DNA from: Plecoglossus altivelis
Taxonomy: Eukaryota > Chordata > Actinopteri > Osmeriformes > Plecoglossidae
Length of the DNA: 64,000 nt
NCBI GenBank assembly: GCA_036571765.1
Contig: BROE01000022.1
Location: 7,110,377-7,174,376, forward strand
Reading direction: 5' to 3'
Shown here one piece after another: positions 9,500-21,146 of this stretch. The notes beneath the pieces are model-generated. The model was given only the letters and a program-made list of their open reading frames with translations. It ran no database searches and had not been told where the DNA came from. The position numbers and the translations under genes were made by a program. Position 1 is the stretch's first letter. Each line of letters opens with the position of its first letter.

Positions 9500-12100
9500 G
9501 TGGCAATTTTTGGCAAGACATTTCATAACGTCCTTCTGTAGAGGGATGAAACATTGTAAAACAGCGAACCAGTGATTTTACGTAAAATCTTCCGACCACA
9601 GCGCTGAAAAAAACACAAGCTTTTATTGAGACAATACAACAATACATCGCCTAGGGTTTGTTTTCAGAGCTAGAATGCTTTGAATTCAGTCAAACGGATT
9701 GATTTCGCTTTTAAGGTTAATATAACTGAGAACATCTAATTGAAATAAAAATCTTCCTGTTAGGCTGTATTGTTCTTGTTAGGTTGTTTTCTATTTCCAA
9801 TAAACAAGAGCACGCTATAACGTTTGTTTTTACCATTTGTTAATGCGATGTTATGTTGTCGTCTTAAAAAAGGAAACCCGTAGGTGCTGCACCTGCAGAT
9901 TCGTTTTATTTTTATTTTTATGAATGTCCATCCTGAAACTGCCTGGGATTGTATTGCGGAATTATGCTGCATTCGTGGGTGGAGCATGATTTACTGTGGT
10001 GTAACTTCATCAAAATATGAAATTATTGGGTAATTTACAATGGAATTAATCACACAAAAGATTACGTACAACCCAATAGGCATACTCTAAAAACAAAAGT
10101 GCATCGGCCTTTTAACTTTCAATTTGAATATGTACTTGACCTACAGTCTGAAAAAGAAATAGTTTAGTTTCCTTTGAGAGGTTTCATGGTTACTTTAGAA
10201 CGTAGGCCTAACTTTGATTGAATTAAATCGGGTAATCGTATAGACGGCGCTTATTATGATGGCTATAGAGATTACAGGTTAATGGTTTAAATGCCTAAAA
10301 TGAGGTGAACGGGGGCATTTTTCATCCAGGCCCATATAGGACGTATACACTAGAGGCTAAAGTAAACACGTTCACAACTCATGTTCAGCGGCCTGTTTTG
10401 AACCCCTGCGCGAGCTGTCCAAGGTGCCGACTTCAGTTCAACTGTTTGACCGAACCCCATAAAATCAAATGAGACACACGAATATGTTCTTATTAGACTC
10501 AGGCCAGCAGGCCTATGCATTGTTATTTGTACGCTACTTTCATGTCCATCAATGCTACGTTCAATCGTAGGCCTATCGTTTTAACTAACGCAAAATTAAA
10601 CGCAATGTTTCACAGTGAAACCAACATCCTGGAACGAATCCGTTGCCAGGTATGTTTGCCAAGTCGGATAACCGCTCTAACACCAGGACATAATTCCGCG
10701 TTACACACCCTCAAAACCTGAACCAGATCACAAGCCTTACGGCAGAAAAGAAAAACACAGTCCCACACCCTAACCAGGATCTTTTAATAAATGTTCAACC
10801 ATACACACCTTTCTCAAATATACATGTATAGCTTGACTGATTAAAACGGCAGCACAGTGCAGTCCAGAGAAGTGAACCTTGCGTTTCGCATTGGTAGGTT
10901 AGGCTGACGCTGCTTTCAAGTTTGAGGAAAGCAGGGATACGGGCCATTGATGGAATAAATGCAAGAAAACAGAAGGCAAACAGTAGTCTCTGCTCTAAAT
11001 TGAAGAAATAGTTTTGCGTGAGGTAGGAAAAAAATCGGCATTTGCTCTTTTCACATGAATGTCATGTAGGTTCATTTTATAGGTTATGCTTGAAAACGAC
11101 ACTAATAATGGTCTTCTAATAGACTAAATAGCCTACCAAATGTAATGATCGCGTTCGTGATTACGCAGAAAATAAAGCGCTCGACCTATTTAATAACCAA
11201 ATCACAAGTCATGTTTCAAATTGGCGTTTAAGTTGTTTAAGCCATTTTAGGCCATTATTCGTGAATATCTGCCATTCGAGGCTTGTTTTAAGTTGCCTGC
11301 GACCTGTTTAAAGACACAGGCAGCTAAAGCAAGTCTTGGACGCCAGAGACAGATCAACCCAACACAGGACAGCGTGATAGCCTTCGGGACAAGCAGACTG
11401 AAGGAAGCCTGAAGGAAGCCTGAGTTATAACACAGCACACCGAGATATAGGCCTTCAAATTACATTTGTACTCATTGCTGTAATAGGCTACCGGGCTATA
11501 GCACGGTTGGGCCTGTTCTATTTGACTGAATAACACCGCTGACTATTTTAATGGGCGTCTGTTCAATAAAAAATCTAAATATTCAGTCCCTGTCATTACT
11601 TTGTTCAACTTCTGTTTATATCAGCTTTTGGAATTTAATGTACGTAAGGTCCTTACCATTTCTGATATAAAATGGGTTATGTGTTTTTTCTGTCATGTGT
11701 TCTGACCCACGGTGAATATGTCTATATGGGTAATTTGTCCTGCAAATATGTTGGCTGTGGTATACACGATAATATATCATTTAGATTAAATTACTATTGT
11801 CCAATATGCGGTCTCAGCAAACATACGCCTATAGCTAATAGGTTATAGTAATGACATAATCAGAAATGGTTTTTAAGGTACAACATCATAACGCTCTGAT
11901 AGACCAACACCCTTACGCCTACTGACAGAAGGTGAGGGATAACATGTTCTTGTTTTCCTCAGATGCAGTGAAGCGTGCTTTCTAAGGCAAATATTCTTTT
12001 CCAACATGAAATAGGGCTTTCTGTTTGCAAAGAGGTAAAGAGGCGGAAAAGTGCGAGGATCTGAACTGGTTTCCATGTCAAACACTTCAATTCACCATAG
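9500..12100. other. cryba2-fev intergenic region, no gene seen
   Basis: This 2.6 kb of complex AT-rich sequence holds no simple repeats and no credible coding exon. It separates two genes transcribed in the same direction and probably includes distal fev control sequence. No particular element stands out by eye. Confidence 0.5.
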
Positions 12101-12109
12101 AAACTCAGA

Positions 12110-12403
12110 TCTTAACGCGGAAACTTTATTAAACTCTGATGGTGGATTGATAAGGCCGAATTTCTATCGGTCTCTTTTTATTGTGGAGACCGGGCGGGAT
12201 GACAGAGGTAAATTGCTCTTTTAATTAAAGCAATGCACCAAAGGAAATTGCTGTCTGAATATTGTCTCAGAGATGGGGTTTGTGACAGTTGCCTGGAAAC
12301 TTCAATCTGTCCCACATTTATTCCAGATCACAGTTATGAGATAAAGTTTAATAAAAATCTTTCCCCGAAATGAAATCCAACCCTTTCTGAGCAAGCAGCC
12401 ACA
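12110..12403 (+). promoter_or_regulatory. fev: fev proximal promoter and 5' UTR region with GATA sites
   Basis: The 300 bases before the fev start codon contain two WGATAR motifs, TGATAA at 12148-12153 and AGATAA at 12339-12344, plus TTTAATTAAA near 12220. No clear TATA box is present at a fixed distance. In mouse, GATA factors act directly on Fev (Pet1) upstream sequence in serotonergic precursors, so these sites are plausible. The start site is not determined. Confidence 0.4.
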
Positions 12404-14072
12404 ATGAGACAGAACTTCGGAGGAAACCTTATGTTCAACATGTATCTCTCAGGTTCGTGCTTTTGTTCGTTAAATTATTAAAAGGTGCTTTACACTTCTA
12501 TTCTACTAAGGAAAAGGATATTTAGCCCGGCCTTCCAGTGGTGATGATGCTTCCAGCCAGCGACGACACCTTTTCAATTTGAAACACGTCTGCTCTTTTG
12601 TCGGAAATCGGATATCCTCTTTCCTGAACGCGTTTCCTGGCTTCCCCGGTGAAGCTTGGAGGAGAAACCACAAAAAGAAGAAAACATTAGGCTCTCTATT
12701 GAACAACGATTTGGTTTTACCAATCCGAGAGATTTGTGTACATTTTTGTCATTGAGTAAAACTTCAGAAAATAACATCGTTGTACTCAACATCAATCATT
12801 TAAAACAATATTATGAATATTTTAAAACAATATTATAGAATGTTAATTAAACCCAAATTTGACAAAGCAAAGAAAACAAAAACAAGAGTTGTATAGATTA
12901 TACTGTACTGATCAATTCTGCATTTGTTTTTTCAGATCCAACAGAAAATCTGTTGAAAGAAGGCAAAGGCACGACTTGGGGTCCTATTAATTCGGGAGTG
13001 CAGAAAGGTAAGCTTTTACATGCAATCACTGGTAATGGCAATGTTGTCTTGTCATGAAGCTAGTGACCAACTTTGTTCAATTTAGCGCATATTAGGGACA
13101 GACATAGACAGAACTGTGGGATATTGTTATGGTTTCTTGAATGTGAATTAAAAATACAAATAGGCCTATGGGTGTTGTGATTGTATCGGCTAAATAAGGG
13201 AAAAACAATGGGGTTATAATCGTTATTATAATGTCACAACAGGTTACGTTAGAAAAGGAAAAACATATATTTTGCCAATTGCAGAAATACTTTTTTTCTG
13301 GACAATGTTTTACATTAAGTTTTACACCAAAATAAATAAAATAAACTAATATTTTGTTATTAATATTTCTCTATATTCATTTATTGAGAAAATGTGGGTT
13401 TCTAGTCTTCGTACTATGTACAAGTAGGCTACACATTGTTAAGCTTGTTATTTTTTTAAATAAATAAGCCGTGGCATCCTCATTTCCACTATTTCCGTTA
13501 TATTTCCGTTATACCCGCTGTGTTTTGCATTAGGAAGTGGACAGATTCAGCTATGGCAGTTTCTTCTGGAACTCCTATCAGATAGCGCGAACATGACCTG
13601 CATTGCCTGGGAAGGTACGAACGGCGAATTTAAGTTGATTGATCCAGACGAGGTGGCACGGAGATGGGGGGAGCGCAAAAGCAAACCCAACATGAACTAC
13701 GACAAGCTGAGCCGTGCGCTCCGCTATTACTACGACAAGAACATAATGACGAAAGTCCACGGGAAGCGTTACGCGTACAAATTCGACTTCCACGGCTTGG
13801 CACAAGTGTGTCAGCCATCGTCGACTGAGCAAGCACTGTACAAATTCCAAAGTAATTTCGCCCCTATTCCCTTTTCGGGAATCTCCAAGCTAAACCTTGT
13901 TGCGCCCGGAGTGGGTCCGTCCGGGTTCTCCTACTGGCCGGGTTCCCCACCGACTCTGTACCACAGTCACAATCTCCAACCTCCCGGACCATTCGGGGCT
14001 GTGTCTGCTTCGCACATCAGCTGTGTTAACAACATTAACAACTTGAATAACATAAATAATCATTATAACTGA
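12404..14072 (+). CDS. fev: FEV (Pet-1) ETS transcription factor
   Basis: This is an ETS-family nuclear activator that specifies serotonergic neurons and is also used in endocrine pancreas. The exons are 12404-12452, 12936-13007 and 13534-14072; joined they give 219 residues plus TGA (human FEV 238). The start MRQNFGGNLMFNMYLS aligns with human MRQ....INMYLP, and exon 2 gives WGPINSGVQK. The ETS domain runs from about residue 43 to 125: IQLWQFLLELL, CIAWEG, then recognition helix sequence RRWGERKSKPNMNYDKLSRA and YYYDKNIM, ending KFDFHGLAQ. The C-terminus keeps SKLNLVAPGV, GFSYWPG and QPPGPFGAVSASH but lacks the alanine runs of mammals and ends in an Asn-rich tail. A paralog such as Fli1 or Erg is excluded by the short N-terminus. 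Confidence 0.96.
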
Positions 14073-15508
14073 CTTGCATCAACCTGTTCTAGACATGGTT
14101 AACAACAGGTCCATGCCTACCGTTAACCGTTCAACCAACAAATTAATTATTGACATATATCTGTGTGAAAATAGTTATACCGAATTGTACACCTATTTGT
14201 ATCAATTTCTGACTGCTGTGATATGAACAAATTATCTTACCCAATTATATGACGAAAGAGATGGCCAATAATATAAGCGTTGGCTGTTTAACATAAGGCA
14301 CACTTGAAAGGTAGCGCTGTGGTTAAGAACATTATCCTTTTTTAAATTTTATTTTTTACCGTACATCATTTAAATTAAATTAAACAATGTATATTGCCTG
14401 TATTTTCCATAACCTGACCGCCTTTCTGGACATCTACCATTAACAGGTCATCAGCGCCATCTGATGGGTTTTTGGAAAATATTGGGAATGTTTTGAACAG
14501 ATTACGCTGCTTTAAGTTCCTGTATTTATGTTTTGTTGTTGACCAATTGAGATGAAATGGGCCTGATTTTGAAAAGGTATATCATTCATTTGCTAATACG
14601 TCTACGACTATTTTTCATTTGACCTACATGTACGTATAGGCCTAAAGACAGCTTATGACTAAGAATAACAACCTAATCAATAAGGAATCCACCCATTTGG
14701 AATCAATCCACTGTTTCTCAAAGTGCACCCATTTTGTATCTACACATTACCATTACCTTCTCGATTTCGTTAGGAGAATCTTTTTTTTCCAGAGGCTTTT
14801 ATTACTACGATTAAAATGTCATTTTTACTCTTTTGTGTGTTTGCTTGTGTGCCTTTGTCCAGGATCTGAAATACCACTAGACATGGCATCTAATATTCAA
14901 TTTTATATCTATTTTTATATTTGGCCTATTGCATACTGTTGTTCTGTCAGTGTCTTTTATAAATGATTATTGTAGATGATTATCGTGTCCTGGTAGTCAC
15001 ATGTATGAACCACACGAGGGCGCTATACCTCTTCGGATGGTCTTCCACAGTAGGCAACTATATGTCTTCTGCTAATAAGCCGGAGCCTGTGCGTCATGCG
15101 GAAGCCTGTCCTGCTCTACATCTGGGGAAAGAAGGCCTGGTAACATGGTTTCTTTCCTGTAGACAGGCTGTGTTTATTTAAGGAAATGTACAGCCTAATT
15201 CTACCACACTTTGATAGAAGATGTAATTACACAGTCCTCCAAACAGTGACAGAGTATAGTCTGTACATAGGACCAAAAACCCAACTGTGTGGATGTTGAA
15301 CTAATTTGGTGTCATAGGTGAAGAATTCCCGCATGGTGGTGTATTGTACATTGAGTCTGGATAAGAACGACACAGCAGTGTGTGTGTGTGTGTGTGTGAC
15401 CTGCATAATAATAGAGCTCCTAGAGTCCCAGAGCGAGGCTTCTATTGACGGGATGGCAGCTCTGCTGCTCCTGCTTGCCCTGGAGACACAGGATGCATTT
15501 CAAAATAC

Positions 15509-15555
<47 letters not shown>

Positions 15556-17002
15556 CTCTGTCTCAATCTTCGTCTCGTTCTCTCGCCTTCACTCTGTTCA
15601 GCAGTAGCTCTTGCATCCCTGTCTCCCTGCCATCTTTTGCATGTACAGCCTGACTAATTGAAGAGGTAGGCATCAGGAAAACCAGACACTAAACAAGCAA
15701 GAAAGCAAGAATGTTAATGTCACATGAACATGGAACATCTCAACTTTGAACTCAACTTTGAACTTCATATATATATATATACTTTTTACATGAGGGTGTC
15801 ACCATGTTGCACATATGACAACATCGTTTTTATAAAATATGATTGTGTTGATATAATTATCGATATAATATAATTGTGTTGTGTTGAGTTGTTTCAGTGA
15901 AAGTTCATGGCAGGGCATTGGTCTTGGAAGCTTCTCAGTGTATGTGTCACTGTTATTAAGTTCCTCTGTTACACAGTATGCTGCCGAATTAAGCTGCGCA
16001 TTATCTCTGCTAAGCAGGATTCACCCTCCCCACACTTACATAACATGCAGGTGGGAGGAAGGATGCAATTGTTTCCCTCAGAGCTTAAGACTTACTGTGA
16101 ATTTAGAGACACTCAGCACAAGAACAGACCAACAACAGGATCAACACGCCACCAGCCGATGATGGAAAACAAGATGGCAGGGTTTCAATTCTAGCTCAGT
16201 TCTCTATAGAAAGTTGGTATCCTATAGATTACATTAGCAAATGTTTACACACAGCAAGAGTCTCCATGGCAAAATCTACAATGGGGAATGAGTGATGTAA
16301 ACGTGTCTACATGAAAACAATGACTAACATTTCAGTGGGTGGTATTGCAGGGATAAGCTCTGCCACCAGTACAGACACAGACACACTCCTACCCGCTCTC
16401 TAAATAGCTTTTCCTTTGAGGCAGAGGGAGGACGGAGATCGTGAATTAAGCCTTGACAATGCATCGTTTTAATCAACATTTCTCACTCCTCACGCATGTC
16501 TAGAAAAAGGGCTGGAATCATTCGACATATTAGTAATCCAAAGTCTGAAATATTTAAAATTTAATTTACAAGTGTGACAGTTGGATACTCTTATGTTAAT
16601 TTATAATTCAGTCTGGTTACGATGCGATGGACATCGTAATCATACAGGTGTATCATACATCAGATACAGATTTTAAGCAGAAAGATAAAGGATGAAGACA
16701 CTTGAATCTTTCTCTTATTTTATGCCGTTCTAACTTATTTTTTCAGTCATTCTAAAATTCTGATCTCTCTTCTGAAACAAAGTTTCTACCAAACATCAGT
16801 TGCCATTACATCAGTGCGACTGTCATGAAAAGGGAAAGAAACCATTGTGTCTTCAAGGCTAAATCCACTTAGTCATCATGCTTATGGAAACACCTTAGCT
16901 ACAAGATTGTCCTCTGTTGTATGCTGACATAATTCATTTTAAAAAGGGGCTTTGTAGGTTAAAGGTCAATAGTAACAATCACAGTGGATGCTGATGACCA
17001 TT
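14073..17002. other. fev 3' flank and intergenic region, no gene seen
   Basis: No coding gene is supported. The first kilobase presumably includes the fev 3' UTR, but I see no single convincing AATAAA. A (TG)n run lies at 15378-15397 and a (TC)n run at about 15511-15551. A short AT run lies near 15768-15782. Confidence 0.5.
15511..15551. repeat. (TC)n microsatellite
   Basis: An almost pure TC dinucleotide run of about 40 bases. It accounts for the Ser/Leu-rich open frames here. Confidence 0.95.
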
Positions 17003-17574
17003 GCCACTGTCCAGGTGAGAGCAGCAGCAGCAGTACCACTGTCCAGGTGAGAGCAGCAGTAGTACCACTGTCCAGGTGAGAGCAGCAGTAGTACCACTGT
17101 CCAGGTGAGAGCAGCAGTACTAGTACCACTGTCCAGGTGAGAGCAGCAGCAGTAGTACCACTGTCCAGGTGAGAGCAGCAGCAGCAGTACCACTGTCCAG
17201 GTGAGAGCAGCAGCAGTAGTACCACTGTCCAGTAGAGAGCAGCAGCAGTAGTACCACTGTCCAGGTGAGAGCAGCAGTACTAGTACCACTGTCTAGGTGA
17301 GAGCAGCAGTAGAGGTACCACTGTCTAGGTGAGAGCAGCAGTAGAGGTACCACTGTCCAGGTGAGAGCAGCAGCAGTACCACTGTCCAGGTGAGAGCAGC
17401 AGCAGCAGTACCACTGTCCAGGTGAGAGCAGCAGTAGTACCACTGTCCAGGTGAGAGCAGCAGCAGTACCACTGTCCAGTAGAGAGCAGCAGCAGTAGTA
17501 CCACTGTCTAGGTGAGAGCAGCAGTAGAGGTACCACTGTCCAGGTGAGAGCAGCAGCAGTAGTAGTACCACTGT
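17003..17574. repeat. minisatellite, 18 units of 29-35 bp
   Basis: Eighteen head-to-tail units of the form CCAGGTGAGAGCAGCAG followed by (CAG/TAG) triplets and TACCACTGT. Length differs between units mainly by the number of CAG or TAG triplets. Variants carry CTAGGTGAG (three units) or CCAGTAGAG (two units). The reverse strand is open in all frames because of the repeat, so its Trp/Ser/Leu-rich translations are not proteins. Confidence 0.97.
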
Positions 17575-19980
17575 CCTCAGAGTACCTTAGAAGACTAGTT
17601 TCCTAGTCTCCTGGTGAACCTGACCTGTCAAGGAATTAGTAGCCTTTGCCTTCATTCACTGTACTATCCACAGAACCTCCAGAGTCCTCCACCTTTGCCC
17701 AGGTCCTTCCCTGTAAGCTGTTTTAAGGCAGATTAAGTTCCCCACATAGAGATGGGGCTGGGTAAAATGGACTGATTGACAGTCACTGTACGACAATAAT
17801 CTGGTTGACCAGATTAGGGTTTGATGTAGTGAGTGCAAGAAATAGCTCTAGTTGATTAACGTTTTGGGGGGATAATTCCTGGTTTAGGTTGGACACAACC
17901 AATCATGTAATTTACAGTATGCACACCACAAATAACAAATAAACCTTTATTCGTAGAATAACCACTTTTTTGTTGTTGTTGTAAGCAAAATGCTAAATGT
18001 GATTTCAGACCATCTAAAATCCCAGATTATCAGATGACAGGTGTATAGTAAAGCTGTGACTAGTCAGCATGACACATCTTGGTCACCTGGTACTGATCCT
18101 GTTCCTGTCGTACTACAGAGTGAATAACAAATGCATAACTGCATCTCCTTCTTTGCCTGTGAAGTGGAACATGAATGAGATTGTCTGTAGTGTAAAAACA
18201 TCTGGCTGTTGCTTTATGTCTGGGTGTTTTCCATTTGGGGGGGGGGGGAGAATGGGGAGCCAGGACATATTTTCCATTCTATTTTTCCATGAGTAAATTA
18301 TTCTGTTTTATTTGCATGTCATTGATGTTCTAAGGGTATAATATCAAAACGTTATGCAGGTGGGGATCTCTGCTTTGACAGAACACCACAGATAAATAAA
18401 CAAGCTTCTTCAGGCATCAGACAACAAATGAGTCATCTCACATACAGATTCAATGGAATATCTGATATTGATTTGGCTGTGTGTATCTGCAGTGGTTCAG
18501 ACCAGCCAACACGATGTGTGGGCAGCACTCATTCAGTCGTCTACTGGTTACTATAGCGACAGGACAAGAGGAATGCGGCAGGCGAGCAACACACCCATGT
18601 GTCTGACAGTCTAAAGTGGCTATCTTCCTCGGGCTCATCCTTTTCATTTGTATTTTCCATTCTCTGTTGTTTACCTGTCTAGCCTCTTCTTACTAAAGTG
18701 ATGGATTGTGGAAAGGGAAAGGAAGCCACTTAATATTATTGAAATGTGTCCCAGGATGCTAAGTTGAACCAGGCACTGTGTATACTACCATTACAGTCAG
18801 ACAGACAGACAGTTATATCAGACTGCAGCAAAATCTAACCAATCAACCAGGAGACCTTGGGGCTACATGCTTCATTCACAAAATCAGGGGAAATCCCCTG
18901 ATTAGGCTCTCTCTTTTTCATTGATAATTTAACCTGCTGATGCGTAGACATCCAGTTTGCGATCATTGTTTAATTAGCTTTCTGAACGCTACGCATTTTC
19001 AAATAATGTAAAAGTAAACATTTGACTGAGTTTCATGATATTAAATTAAATTCATTAATAGATACAAATATATATATATATATTTATAAACAAGAAATTA
19101 CCATTTCAGCCTAAGTGATGCATTTGTGGATGTTTTACCACTCCCTTATGTGATCCAAACAGATCCAAACACAAAGGAAAGAGACGAAGACAAGATGTCT
19201 AATGTTCGTTTTATTTCCTGAAGAAGACTGTTTTGACAGTGTTTAATGTAATGCCAGATCACCCATGTGTTGTTCACATCTCAGAAAGGGCATGTAGATG
19301 TCCATTGTGACACCAGACAGTGGTCTACTGGGACTGAGCACTTGTAATCACATGAAGGAGCAGTGCAATAGGCTACCTGTAATAAACTACCTGGATGGTA
19401 GGCCTACATGTTTGTAAAGGGAAACCTGGAAATCACCCAAACACTGATATGGTAACAATTATAGCATGTGCAAGACAAAAAAAGCTTTACTGTAAGTTTG
19501 ATTCTTTGACAGTGCAAATACCTGCATATCAACTATTCAAGTAAATTCAAGGTACAACAATTACAGTTGCCACATAAAAAGATGAAACTGCCTTCTTTTA
19601 CCTTTGTAGCATGCTTTAACATATCAGCAACATCAGATGTGTTTATAAATATTTGTAAACCTTTATTACAGGCCTAATAATTCGTAAAATGGAAATTATT
19701 GGCACATATTGGGAAAGATAATCTCTGCGTGCGCACCCATTTCGTGTCTAAACGTTAAACCACATAGGTTGCAACTGTGCTGTGTAGAAGTAGGCCTAAA
19801 TACTACCAGGCAGGTCAGCACCTTGGATAGCTCCTCCCTTTGACGCTTTCGACTACTGTTATTTCCTGGCCCACGTGACCTCCAAACCTTACATCCAGAC
19901 AATGTAAAAATCATAGTCAAGTGTATGTGTGGTCTACTATCCAGAATCTTTTTCCATCGTTTTCTTATAGCCTATACCCA
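17575..19980. other. intergenic region downstream of cdk5r2, no further gene
   Basis: This region lies between the minisatellite and the 3' side of cdk5r2, which reads leftward. Reverse-strand AATAAA signals (seen as TTTATT) at 19662-19667 and 19210-19215 could end the cdk5r2 transcript about 0.6 or 1.05 kb after its stop. A G12 run lies near 18238 and an AT run near 19070-19082. A short perfect inverted repeat lies at 18882-18903. Confidence 0.45.
18882..18903. promoter_or_regulatory. inverted repeat containing a kappaB-type motif
   Basis: The arms AATCAGGGGA and TCCCCTGATT pair perfectly around a two-base AA centre. The middle GGGAAATCCC (18888-18897) fits the GGGRNWYYCC consensus for NF-kappaB dimers. 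Function is inferred from the motif only. Confidence 0.3.
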
Positions 19981-20041
19981 TCTTCACACGCACACACGCA
20001 CACACACGCACACGCACGCACTCTAACATCACGCACACACC
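19979..20041. repeat. (CA/CG)n microsatellite
   Basis: CA-rich run with interspersed CG steps, 3' of cdk5r2 and probably within its long 3' UTR. Confidence 0.85.
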
Positions 20042-20255
20042 AGTATAATAGGCTATTGCTGCAGTCAATTAAACGACGGCTCCAAATACCCGTAAACGAC
20101 GTGACAATTTGAACACTTTAGGTTTGAATGATTTAGACAGTAGGTTGCTGATCATGTGATTATACAGAGGCAGGTTATTGTCAATGCTTCTAATTTAGGC
20201 TACCCCTTACATTCATTTAACATTGTATTTGAAAATAGCTATATTATTTCTCGAT

Positions 20256-21146
20256 TTAACGGTCCACGCTATTTTCCCGATCTGCTTCCTCTTTAAGGTC
20301 TTGAAAGACTTCAGTGAAAAAGTGCGGGTCAGAGTTTAATTGCAACATTTTGGCACTCATTTTATCAATTATGGTCAGTGATGTATCCCAAAAAACGTCT
20401 TTGTTTGCTTCGATAACGAACGGTTTGAGAGGGTAGGAGATCTCGTTGCCCATGTAGGAGTAGGCCAGGTAGAGGCAGCTCAGGAAGGTGCCCTGTAATT
20501 CGGAGGCGCTGTCGATGTCCTCGTTTACTATATCCTTGCAGAGCATATACACGAAGACCAGGTTAGCTGGAGTGATAAACCCATGGTCCTGCCAACCTTG
20601 GATGAGCAAGGTTCGGTCTACGTTTCGGAACCATAGGATAACCTCCCCACTGCTGAGCTCTTTCAGTTTGTAACATCTCCGGCACAGAAAATCTCCCAGA
20701 CAACGCAACAACTCGCCAGTAGATGCTTGGATGATTACCCGTCTGGGTGAAATGACGGACAAACGGCTCGGCTGCTTTTTAACAGACGAGAGCTTGCCAT
20801 ACTGATTGACTACATCCGTCTGACTGGGTTGAAGGCTTTGGGTGGGAACCGTTGGCACCGGAACAGCGAGCGGTGCTTTAACTATGCGTTCGGACTGTTG
20901 TGATTTCATATGATTTTCATTATTAAGATGATCAACTTGGTTGTTGCTGACTTGTGACGCAGGGGGATCTGGGCTGACTTTCTTGGCACATTTTTTCTTA
21001 CTCGACGCAGTAACCAATTTCTTCCAAGTGAGAGCTGAGACGAGCATGGATTGTCGTTTGACTGTCCCGTCGTTGTTGATTCCATTTCCATCGTCCAACA
21101 GAGCTCCTTTATTTGCTGTTGGCGAAAACGAAAGGACAGTCCCCAT
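20256..21146 (-). CDS. cdk5r2: CDK5 regulatory subunit 2 (p39)
   Basis: This is the neuronal activator of CDK5, a non-cyclin subunit that binds the kinase at membranes. It is a single-exon frame of 296 residues. I place the start at the ATG at 21146-21144 because it gives MGTVLSFSP, the N-terminal myristoylation sequence of p39. The frame is open 24 codons further, but that extension is unlike the family. A basic patch follows (SALTWKKLVTASSKKKCAKK, residues 38-57), then APLAVPVPTVPTQ (91-103), then the CDK5-binding cyclin-like fold from about residue 133 (SPRRVIIQASTGELLRCLGD; FITPANLVFVYMLCKDI; LYLAYSYMGNEISYPLKPF; DPHFFTEVFQDLKEE). Human p39 has 367 residues; the fish protein lacks the Pro/Gly-rich linker and has a short tail. 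p35 (cdk5r1) is excluded by the N-terminus. Confidence 0.96.
   Translation of the reverse strand: MGTVLSFSPTANKGALLDDGNGINNDGTVKRQSMLVSALTWKKLVTASSKKKCAKKVSPDPPASQVSNNQVDHLNNENHMKSQQSERIVKAPLAVPVPTVPTQSLQPSQTDVVNQYGKLSSVKKQPSRLSVISPRRVIIQASTGELLRCLGDFLCRRCYKLKELSSGEVILWFRNVDRTLLIQGWQDHGFITPANLVFVYMLCKDIVNEDIDSASELQGTFLSCLYLAYSYMGNEISYPLKPFVIEANKDVFWDTSLTIIDKMSAKMLQLNSDPHFFTEVFQDLKEEADRENSVDR

Noticed and set aside
13578..13850. Reverse-strand frames over the fev ETS exon
   Set aside because: Antisense shadow of a strongly constrained coding exon.
16959..17571. Four long reverse-strand frames rich in Trp, Cys, Leu and Ser
   Set aside because: Produced by the 30-bp-class minisatellite, whose unit lengths and composition keep several frames open.
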